DNA of 64,000 bases from Norana najaformis (lineage: Eukaryota > Annelida > Clitellata > Crassiclitellata > Hormogastridae). The DNA lies in the NCBI GenBank assembly GCA_964023275.1, contig OZ029916.1, forward strand, positions 18,920,686 through 18,984,685, read 5' to 3'. Made by a program: the position numbers and the translations under genes. Position 1 is the stretch's first letter. Each line of letters opens with the position of its first letter. The notes under the pieces were generated by a model that had not been told where the DNA came from, made no database searches, and worked only from the letters and a program-made list of their open reading frames with translations. Below are positions 35,801 to 47,800 of this stretch, piece after piece.

Positions 35801-38800
35801 CCATGACTTGTGTGTTCCCAGCCAACATTTATTATATTAGCTGTTTTGATAATTCCTGTGATGGTAGGTAAAAAACAAAGCTCAACTACATCAAACTAAT
35901 AAAGTTTGCCCAAATCTGTGCATTGCATTTTGAAAAAGATTTTGTTTTTCTACTTTTGCTTTTCTTTTTATTAGAGTTTGGATATGTTTTTGTATGCTTT
36001 TTCGTTGCATGTAGAATTCATCTGATCAAGTTTTTGGTCTTGCTTTTCAATATGCAGTCATTTACATATGTACTTCAATCTAAGTGATTGAATTCAAACC
36101 GATTGTAATTTTATTTAAGAGAACAATGGTCTTTTTCTTTATATTTCTGAAGAGAGTTCAGCGCCTTGACATTGGCATGTATTCTGCTACGTTGTTATGT
36201 GCATGACTTGCATGATGTTTTCTTCAGTCTGAGTAACTGTATCCAGTGTATATGATTCTAAGATAAAATTAGATGTACAGCTTTCCAACAGCTGGTGTGA
36301 TGAGATGGCAGTCCAGAGGCCAGAGGAAATCCAAACAGCAGAAGGCAAGTTACAGCGAATGAACTATCGCTATAAAATGATGTATACATATTATATAATA
36401 TCTCTTTTGTTTTCTGTCGCTTTCAGAGTCTGCTGCACCTGATTCAGAGAAGGTAAGTTACTATACTTCATAACTTCCAGCTTGTCTCCCATTGGCATTT
36501 AGCAGTTTCAATTCAAAATTACCTTTGATTTAGGCATAAAAAGGCACAGCTGAATAAGATGAGCAATGTTTCATAGCCATTGCTTAAAGCCTTTGAGAAT
36601 TTTTTGAGAGAATTAAAACATTGCTGGTCTAACAGTTCTAAAAACGTGCAACTTATTTAAGCGATGTTAAGGTTTTCATTTTTACATTGTGATATTTTCT
36701 GTTTTAATGATTTTTGAGCACCTATGATTGATATTTTGCTGGATGGGTAAGTTCACCACAGTGCTTGCTAGTATGTTATGATTAGATCATATTTCTTACG
36801 TTTTGTGCTGGTTGCCAGCTTCATCTGGATTTGATTCTTGATGCTGGTTTACTAGTATTTTGTTAATCTTTTTTCTGATATTCTTCAGTCTTCGGCTTAT
36901 TTTGCAGTAATTCAGCAATGCAGTTGTTACACAGGTTAAAGAACATAATGAAATTTCAACAGTAAGATCTTCAGTGATTAGTAATATACTTTTAAGAGAC
37001 AATAATGTTTGACTTTACAGGTTGTAAAGTAAGAGAAACTATTCAGTAAATGAATAGTTAGTTATAAGAATTTATGACTGTACAACAGATGAAACCAAGA
37101 AGAGGCAGCAAGCAGCTTCAGGTTGATGATGAAGATGAAGAAATTAGCAAATACTTCAAAACAAAGCCAGAGAATCAGGTCGTCAAATTAGGTCAGAAAC
37201 TGAGATTTTCTTTGCTTGAGGGTTGAGATGTAGCCAAGAAAATGATTTACTTATTAGGCTTTGTTTTTTGCACTAGTTTTGTATTTATTGATTAGCTGTA
37301 ATACTCCAGTGGAAATCTGAGCTTGTCTATCTGACACAGCTCAGAAAACATCAGTTGGGTATATACCCATCCACACACTACTACATCTGAGATACCCACA
37401 GGATTAAGTGCAGTGTTCATTTATTTGTTCAATGAATTTATAGAGCACAACTTCTAGGTATCAACTCAGAAACACTTCCAGTCCAGCCTCAGCTAAAAGG
37501 AACATTTTTGAAATATTGGTAAAGGTGCGAATATTATGCCTGTCAAGAAGAAGACAGGTCTAGTGGAAGGTCGTTACAAGTAGATGACCCAACCATTGAG
37601 ATGTTGCACTGTCAAAGTCCATGTGAAGGGACAACCACTAACCAGGCTAGCTCTGGTTGTGGAACAAAGGAATCTGCAACCAGCTAATCCTAGCACATAG
37701 CAGCTAAGCTTTTTTGCAAAGTACCCAGCTGACACCACCAGATGAACACTTAACCCCTTTACCGTGGAATAATTTTTTTCAGTTCTTTCCACACGTGTAT
37801 TTATTTTTAGGTTTTCTTCCAAAATAATGCATGTGCTTAAGGAAGACTGGTTTTTGTATTTGTAATATTCCAGAAGTCTTTCTTTGCTCTGAGAAACATA
37901 AAAGTCAACATATTATAATATTTGTTTAAGTAGGCCCATTAGTGCTCTTTATGAACACGCCTTCCAGGTGTTCCTATAAATGCTAAGCGTTGATTTCATC
38001 TCTTGACCACGCCAACGGCGAACTGCTGTCGAACTGAATGGCTATCATCACTGTCATAATTTTCTGATACAACAATATTACTAGAACTAGAACTTAATTC
38101 GCTATCATCACTATCATCGGACAAACTATCATAACTTTCAGACAATAAACCATGTAGGCCCTATTTCTTCCTAAACCACGTTTCCGACCAGCCATTTTTA
38201 GTGTGAACTATATAATTTTATTTAGTTGGCCCGCCCAGCGTATGACCTAATTTATAATATGGGAAGCCGTTATTATAATCGTAAAGCATTATTATATTTT
38301 GCTACTGCCATTGGGACGAGTTTATTCGGGATACACGGTGAGTAAAGAGATGCATGCCGTATGGATGAGTTAACTCGGGGTTCATGCTGCATAATGGGTT
38401 CCCGCTGGACGAGTTAACTCGGGGTTCACGGTAAAGGGGTTAAGTGTTTCATTTTTGTTTCCTTTTGTTCTGGAGCCCCAGGCTAATGCATTAGTCTCCT
38501 GTTTAACTACAGCAACTTCTTTGTACTGTGACAAGAGATTTATGGTTCATGTGTTGTGAAAAGGCGAGAACATGAAGGTCGAGTGCTACTTCAAGGTCAA
38601 GCCACCTAGCGTTGACTGGTACCGTGGCGCCATTCCAGTCAAGACAGATCCTAGAGTGACAATTATCTATGACGAGCAGACTCTCTATTCCTCCATGGAG
38701 CTCAAGAAGTGTAAGATCACAGATGAAGCCAAGTTCCGAGTTCAGGTGGAGGATGAAGAAGGAGAGGAAGCGCTGGAGTTTGCTGGATTTTCGCTCTTCG

Positions 38801-41800
38801 TCAAAGGTATGTTTATATCGTTTGGCACACATACACAGACCTCAGGTTTCTTTTGAATTATGATATGGGATACATAAATGCAATAATTTGATTGATTGGT
38901 TAATTGATTACAAAATTTACAGCATTATTGGTTGATTGATTGGTTAAGTCGAGTCATCAGTTTCTTGGTTGGTTTGTTTTGTTTGCTATTTGATTGTTTC
39001 AGTATTTGATTTGTTATTTTAGCTGCATCAAGCTTATTTATGATTTATGTGATCATAACCCGAAATGTTTTAGATACTTGCACTTTTGGTGTTTTCAGAT
39101 CCAAAAGATTCGGGTCTTGACTTCAGAAACTTGCTGAAGCACAAGTGAGTGCACAAATGCATTTCACTTATCACCTTCATAAAAAATACATACCTGAATT
39201 TTTCTGCCATCCTATATGTGTCATTGTTGTCATCATCATCACTGTCATTGTGATATTGTCATCGTCATCATCACACTTCCACTGTCAAGCTAAAATATGC
39301 CACTTACTTATTTGATACCCCTTTTTAGGGTTATTGCTTACTTGCATGTGCTGATTATGTTTTATGCTTATAGGGATCACAAGAAAAGAAGAGGAACAAA
39401 GGATGAACCAGACTGGGGAGAACTTAATCCACGTCAGTCAACATTTGTGTTGCTGTTATTTTGTGTGCTTACATAGCATATCATATATACCACTTAGGCA
39501 TATTTTGTGTGGTAAGGTCAGCTATGAATGGCTCAATTAGTTTTTGTTTTGTCAGCAACAGAAATCCCTTGGAGGCACTGATCATTCTTTTGGCTGACTC
39601 ACTATTGAATATGTTATGGTACCTGGTCAAGTATACTGCCTGCCTGCCATGAAGCATGGATATCTGACAGATCCGATGAGATGCAACTTGTGGCATAGAT
39701 TATTCAGATAGTCATGTTTCAGTGCCTTAGAAAGGTTGTAAAGATGCTACATAAATGTCTAGTTTATACAAGTATGCATACATACCTACGTACATACATA
39801 CATACATTTAACTATTGGCCATCTTTATGCCTAATTACTGTTGAGTTTGATAATTTATAATCGGTTGCTTATTAACATGACACAGATTGATTAAAACTCT
39901 AGAAACAGTCTTTCACTTCAGTGTTGAAACCGACTATCTGTGGTTTTCAGTTACACTTCGTCTAGTAGCTCTCTGCAGGACCAGACAAACTAAGACAACC
40001 AGTGGCCCAACGCTGGGCCACTATAATGATTAATAATAAGACTAATAATTAGTAACGTTTAATGCGCCAGTGTCTGATGCACAAGGCATCAATCGATGGT
40101 GCACCACAGCTAAGCAGCAGTCAGGTCCATATCCAAAAGTCATTCCGCAAGAGCGAGAGAGAGAAGTCAACCTATGGTGGATAAGCAGTTTGAAAAAGGT
40201 AAGTTTTAAGCTGAGAACAAAGTGATCTGTCTGATTGGTCAGAAATACTTAATGTTTATGTTATTGTGTTAATGTTATACTTAGTGTTATTGTGTTTAAA
40301 AGAGTAAATTGTGTGTAGAATTGTTTGGGGTGCATTGTTCTTTTGTTTGTAGTGGAGAAGGAGCACAGTGATTATCAGCGCCACAGACGAATGTCAGCAA
40401 TAGATTTGTCACGTGGTGCACTGAAGCCAGGCAACCAGAAGGACAAGGTGGGTCAGTTTGCTGTCAGATATAATGTAACATAAAATTAGACATAGATCTA
40501 AGAAAGGAAGTATTTAAGCATTTTAGCCTCTTTTCTCCCCTCATCCTCATTGTATGTGGCTTCTGTTTACTTTCTTTCTTAGATAGAGCAGCCTCAACAT
40601 GAGTCAACAGCTTCAAAACAAACTTACTTTCTGTGGTTACAAATTTCTTATTTTAAAACTGTTGAAATTATATGAAATGTTCCCTTTGCCAGGAGTATGC
40701 CATTATTCAAAGTGTGAATGACCATTGTTGCTGTGATATTTATCACTGCAGTTGCACTTGTTGTCCTGCAGAGTGCTTGTGAATGAAGATTAGCTGTTGC
40801 TAGAAAATCAGTTTCTGCTATGATCAGTTAAAAGCATTAAAAATGAATTAATTGTACTCAGTCCACGATATGAACAGGCTTTCTGATGGCCTGAGGCATT
40901 CTGAAAGTTTTGTGATAGCTTTCTCTTTGGTTGTTTATTTGTTTTATTGGTACTTTTACATTACTGTTTTTCCTGACTTTATGGTGGTTTAAACTTAAAT
41001 TAGGTATGGTTTTAGTAGAGTATATTTGTAGAACTGCTGGTTTGCCACATCCAGTAATTCTTTCAGACCAGTTTGAACGATGCTATGTGCATTATGATTT
41101 TATAGTATAGAATTTACTAGATTCCATGCAGGCATTCCTTATTTAAGATTTGCCTTCATGATGTTAGGTATAAAATTTATATTTCTTCAGCATTTTAAAC
41201 TATAAGTTACAAGAACCTGCTTTTTACAGGCATAGAGTGGCTAAGGTTTGTTTCCTGCTTAAAATTTTAGGGTAGACCAACAGTGCTGAAGTGGATGGTT
41301 TTGGAAGTTGAATGGGACAGTAAGGAGGATAGAACGAATGATGGTCCTGGGAAGAAATTTGCAAGGGGTGTTGACTGGTGATTTGATAAAATGTGTTGTT
41401 ACTTTTATCAGCCACGTAAGTATTTTAAATTGCTTTATTTGCATAGGTCATTGATCACTGGATTGATGAACTGGAAGACCTGACTTGTCAGGAGAAGGAG
41501 AGTAAGGTTGAGCTGGGATGCAAGTATTCAAAACCAACTGCTAGGGTCAGCTGGTACAAGAATAAGCTGGAAATCTTCCATGGACCCAAGTATAACATGA
41601 CAGCAGAGGATGGAATCTTTCGACTAATAATCCACCGCGTTGGGATGGAAGATGTTGGAAAGTACACTTGTCAAGCAGATGGCAAAGAGACATCGTGCTA
41701 CCTAACTGTTGAACGTTAGTTTTTCAAATCTGTGCACTAATGTAGTACACTCCTGACTATTTTGGGGCTAAGTTAAAATTTTTAAGAAGAACTTGGTGTG

Positions 41801-44800
41801 TTATCTCTAGGTTTTTTTTTGTACAAAGCTAATTTGGTCCACTTAATAGAAGTTTTATAATAGCTACTTTTTGGCAATTTAAATAATTCTATTAATGCTA
41901 CTTAAACTGGTGCATGTTCGCAGTGGAAAGTGGCAATACAAAACACTCGGCTTACAGTGTCCTGTAAATTGTAATATTTTGTGTTATTTTTGTTTGTGAA
42001 ATATTGTATGAGTGCTTAGTTTTTACAAGAAGAAAAGAATAGATGTGGATGAGAATTTTTATTTTAGGAAAGAGTCTTGAGTATTTCTTCACTCAGAAAC
42101 TTCTAAAGACTGCTCCTGTAAAAAGAAAGAAAGATCTTTTACTTGAGTGCATGCTGTCCGACCCACGGCCGTCTGTTACATGGATGAAGAATGGAGAAAA
42201 GATTGAGGTTTAAATCATATTTAAGTATTCCGCAGATGTTCGGAACGTTAATCATACTTGTGCCTTGCAAAGGCACAGACATTGTTGTATGATGCAGTAG
42301 AATAACAGCTTCTCATCATACAGTAAAGCTTTTTTGTAAAGTACATTTCTTTGCTAGTATCTGGGCTTTTGTGTATCACCTATACAGTAAAAACCTCTCA
42401 GAAGAGGGGTAAGGTTTGCACTGTTGAATAAAAAGAATAACAAGTCATTTGGAAGTGCAATCAAAGTTGTAAATTTATATGTTGTTGTGTCTTACGCAAC
42501 ATAACATTGTTACTAATTCACAGTCTCCTTGCTTTAGTATTTATGTCGAAAAATTGACCCATTAACTGCTACATGCTGTAATTGTACATCATATTATGAT
42601 GAGGTTTCCCTGAAATTATTCTTATTATGATTAACTTGCCAGTTTCTAACACACCATTAAACTCATCAGTTGCTGCTGACTTGCAACTGTTTTTTCCTTG
42701 CCTTCCTTCTTGAATAACCTCTGAGCCAAAGTGTTCGGAATGAAAAAGCTTCAGTGTTCCGTTTTGTTAAGGTTTCCTTGTGCATGTAATATTTGTAACT
42801 TACCAGTGTTGTTTGTTGGGTCTTGATAGTGTAATTGCAAGTTTTATTAGATCGACACCAGGGATTTGTCCATTTGGATGAATCTCTTGAGTTATCCACC
42901 TGAATTTAATGCATTTAATATGCCACTTGGTGATCCCTAATGTGATAAAGAGAAATAGTCTTGATAATTTATTGTTGATCCCTACTGTGTTAAAAAAAAT
43001 GGTTTTGAAAATGTATTACTTTGTAGTAGGTCCAAAGATTCAAGTGCACTGCAGTTTGGTTGCAGATCTTTGTTTGCTTTTTTGCAGTATACACCTGGGA
43101 AATATGAGATTTCTCGACGAGAGAATCGCTGCATTCTGAAGATAATGAATGCCGACAAAGACGATGCGGCTGAGTTTGCCTGTGAAGTTGAGGGAGACAA
43201 GACGGTGTGCAAAGTGACTGTTGAAGGTTATAAGAAAAAATGTCATTTTTTTTCTGTCCTTGTTGAATCTTTGAAAGAAATGTCTTGTTGTTTTTTCCTT
43301 TTTATTTCAATATGTAATTTTCATCTTTGTAGTTTGATCAAAATGTTTTTGGCTGTATTTGTGATTTTGAATTATATATTGAACATTTTATAACAACTTA
43401 TTCTTATTCACTTTTCTTATATCTGTTTTCTTTTGATGACCTTAACTAAATTAGCTGCTTTCTATTCTCTTCTTTTAAATTGCTTGCTTCATTAGTTGAG
43501 TGAAATTAAGGCTTAACCTCTTAAACTCTGTGAACAGTAATCAGACTTTCACCAGTTTTGTCATGTACACTGAACCTCATTTGGTGAAAACTTATGGAAT
43601 TAGTTTGTATTGTTGCATATATTTGTGCATTTGTATAGTGTATATTGCAGATCTCCTAGAAGCACTGCTGTAAACCAAATCTGTATGAATAGATTGAATC
43701 CCTGTTCATTGTGCTTCTGCCGCTGTAACTATATTTGTACCAGTTGTAATTGGTGAAGTCAAACATGGTTTCTTATTTACTTTGTTTTACTTTTGCCCAT
43801 TCAGAACCTGACTATGACTTTGATAAGAACCTGCAGGATGCTGATGCCTATGAGAAGGAAACAGCAGAGTTTGAGTGTGAAGTGAATGATGAAGAGGCAC
43901 CTGTTCAGTGGTTCAGAGAAGACAAGGTCTGTGCCATTAATGAAACACTTAACGTATCGTCATTTTGTGTATGTATTGCATGCTTGGGTGATTCTTTAGT
44001 ACTGAGTAATAAAGTTTCTGTCTGCTATAATGACAATTGAAATGTCTCCTTAATGCTTAATTTTAAGCATACATAAGGTTAGGTCATAGTTCATGTCTTA
44101 CTTTAAACACCTTTTCACGAGTGGTCTTATGAGGCATGCATTTTGGTAATGGATATTTGGCTGAAATGCAGATGACTGGAATCAAATAACTTAATGATAT
44201 TTGTGTAGAAAGCTTGTTTAGTTGTATGTGCTGGATACATATTATGGTCTCAGTCAACAGAAACTGTGTAAGAGCAATGAATAAACTCCCAGTCTGACCA
44301 GTCTAATGATGCAGAACATCTGTTTTCTGCGTGCACTATATTTTCGAGTTCTTTGGTGACTGTATTTCACAGCCAATTGACGTAAATGATCCCAAATACT
44401 TCTGCGTCCAAGATGGCAAGAAACGCCGGCTGCGCGTGAGCAATATCAGTAGCCGTGACGAGGGCATCTACAAGTGCAAAGTTCGGAATAAGGTCACTTC
44501 TGGAAAACTTTACGTTGCACGTGAGTCTAACATCCACGTTTAGCATCCTTCATTTCTTTATTGTCTGTGCAGTGGTTGTAGTCACGTACAGTAAAAACAA
44601 CTGTTAATCAACGTTTATTAAGCTTTATTGCATTTTTGATAACTTTATTTGAACAAAGGCCAACTAACAGTTTAAAAATTTATGTTTCTATTTTTGTGGG
44701 TGCAGTTTGAAATATATTTTATATAGGTTGATGGTTACTATTGATCTACATGTTGTATCTTTGATTTTTTTGTAAAGACACTGTGAACTTCCTTTTTGAG

Positions 44801-47800
44801 ACCCTCTCAAAGGTTCTGTGTTCCTTCCTAGCATAGTGGATGTTAAAGTTTGTTAGAAACTTTAGACTTCTCTTTTTTGCTAGAATTAATGTTTCAGCTA
44901 ATTTTAAGATAATTGATTAGGGTTATCAGGCTATTAAACGTTTAGTTTTATGTATTACTTGGCTCATCTTTATATTTGTTAACTGCACTTTTATGTTTAT
45001 GCATTTGGTTAGAACTATATTTATTTAGTGAGTAATCTTTCAGCGGATGTTATCATCAAAGAACAACTCAAAAATGTTAGAAAGGTTGAAGGTGAAGTTG
45101 CTAAGATGCAATGCAAAGTGAAGAATCCCAAAAACTACGAGATCAAATGGTACAAGAATGGGGAAGAGATTACCTTCCCTAATGACAAGTAAGACCTTGC
45201 CAAAAGTTGTATTTTCTTAGTCTGTAAAATATTGATTTCATTCATATCTAATTTCTGTGTCTTATTTTATTTGTTTAGCATGGATTTTGACTAATTTACA
45301 GTCACCTTTTAACCATGAAGTCGTAGTGTGGCTTGTAGTCACTTTTTTGTCTCAAGCCTCTGAATTTGGATAAGTATTTATCTGAACACTTAGAGAGCAC
45401 CTTTTAAGAACCTATCATCGTATGGCTTACAGTGACCTTTTTTATTCTTTTCTATCCTCATATTTCTTTTAACAACCTTAAGGCCATAAAGTTTGTTGTC
45501 TTCTTGAAGATTTTAAAAGAAATTAAGCAAAAATGGGAGCAGGAATGACTTCCATCGATCACACTATGTTGCATAACCTCAGTGTGTAAATATATCTTTG
45601 AGTCCTGCAATACTTGAATAAATTGAGATGCACCTTTACATTTCTGGTTGCTTAAGGTGCGAACTTTGATTGCTTCAACACCTGGATTGATCAAGATGCT
45701 GTTTTGTCTTTTCTGCTTGCTAAAGGTATGAAGTGACAGACGAAGATGGGAAGCAAACGCTTGTCATCAAGGACCTGAAGTTGGCTGATGCTGCTGAATA
45801 CACATGCAAAATCGGCGATCGAGAGACATCAGCAAAACTTCAAGTTGATGAAGGTCTGCCATGCAATTTCAGTATAACAGTAAACTTTACGTTTTCTGAG
45901 CATGTAAAGACTGAGTCTCCCAGCAATTGCTTCCCTTGCAAACCAGTCAGCAATGCTTCTGTTATTAATTTCCTTGAGGTAAATCTTGAATTGCCTGATT
46001 TATATACCTGATATGTCTGGTACTGTATTCTTTAGGCTTTAGCTTTGTTAATATTAATCACTAGTGTGCAGTGCCATTTTCTCAATTCTGTTTGCAAATT
46101 TAGAGGGAAAGTTTAAATATTTTAGCATTTCAGAAATTTGCTTACAAAGAGTAGGCTTTGTTGCAAATTTGTAACAGATGTTTTCTAATGAAAATGAGGC
46201 TTTTAATAGCTTTATGCAAATCTGAGTAATTCTCTTATGCAACTTGTGGAGTCATATATATTATGTGAACAGGAGTAGGCCCAGCACAGAACCTTGTGGA
46301 ACGTCACAATTCCAGATATTAGGGACAGAAAAGAGTTGCTTGATGCGCACTGATTGAGTATGAGGGTGCAAGTAAGATGTGAACTGACGGAGAGCAGGAT
46401 CAGAAATACTGAACCAGTGTACAAAGCGGTATAAGAGTGTATCATGATAAACAGTATCAACAACAGCAGAGGATACTTATAGAATCACAATGTGAATTAT
46501 CTTTCAACCATTCTTATTCGCTTTCACTGAGATTTCATGACCCTGTGATGACCTGTTCAAGCGAGTGCTATACAGAGTTTATTATTACCGGTACATTTTG
46601 TCACCTTGTTGTTCTGTTAGGCCGAAGACCACCAAATGTTAACTTGGACGCAATTCCAAGGGAAATTACAGTCAAAGCAGGGAAGAAGGTTGCACTGGAC
46701 ATTCCGTACTCAGGTAGGAATCTCTGATTTATGGTGTAGATTATTAGGAATTGGTTAATTAATCACATTTTTAATTAGTGATGAAATTTTTCTTATAGAT
46801 ATAATTAATTTTACTTGTGCATTATGTTGCTATAGAAGTCATGGAAGTTTGTATGGTGTTTTATGTAATAAAGAAAACGTATTATTCCTGATGTGTTCCA
46901 AAATTATGGGTATATTGACCACAGTGTGCTTTTTTTATTTATTGACTTTTTAGAGGTATGAGCGTATGACTGACATTTTTAAGCAAATAAAGATTATTAC
47001 AGTATGTGCTGCATGCAAACAGTTTGCTGAAATGCAGAAATCGCTTGCCCACTCATTCACGTTTTGCGTCTTGTTACCATGTTACCACATCCCCTTACAG
47101 CTCACATCACCAGTGTGGAGATATATCGATATATATGTGACCTACCTGCAGTGATGAATCTGGAGTACCATTATCCAGCTGAACACCAGATTTTGCTTAT
47201 TCTGTGCATACATACTGCCCATCCTCCTGTAACCGAGGCTTTAACACATGCCAAGGACTTGAAGCCAAAGCTGGATCCCTTGCAACAGTGGTACATAAGG
47301 AGAATACTGCACATCCCCTATACAGCTCACTTCACCATTGTATAGCTATATCGATGCACAATGCACAACCGAGTGTCAGAGATGATTCAAACAAGGAGGC
47401 TTCTGCTCTTTGGACACACTGCATGTTGCAGTGGCAAACAGGAGAATGCCAGAGCTCTGTGAGCTATGATATCTGGCCACCAAAGAGGTTGTAAGTGACC
47501 AGCTGGAAGCCCTCACCACATATGAGTTGAGATCTCACCTATGCCTGCTAAAATTAGGACTAAACAGAGTCTAGAGATGAGCCCTGAATAAGACAGCTGG
47601 CAGTGTGTTGTGGAAATGGCAATGCTTCAAAGAGGGGCACACCACAGATTTTTATGATGAGTCAATCACTTCTTTGCTTGCTTTCTTGCATACTTGCTCT
47701 ATTGTAATGCTACATGTGTGCTCGATTGCTCACTGACTGGCTGGTTGTTGATTGTCACAGCTCATCCGGTTCCAAACAGCAAATGGACAAAGAACAAGAA

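Noticed and set aside
41271..41415. Exon-like piece with an acceptor (AAAATTTTAG) and strong donor (CCAC|GTAAGT) before exon 19
   Set aside because: In the phase supplied by exon 18 it meets a TGA before the donor. Other phases stop at once or do not match exon 19. An internal donor would leave the wrong phase.
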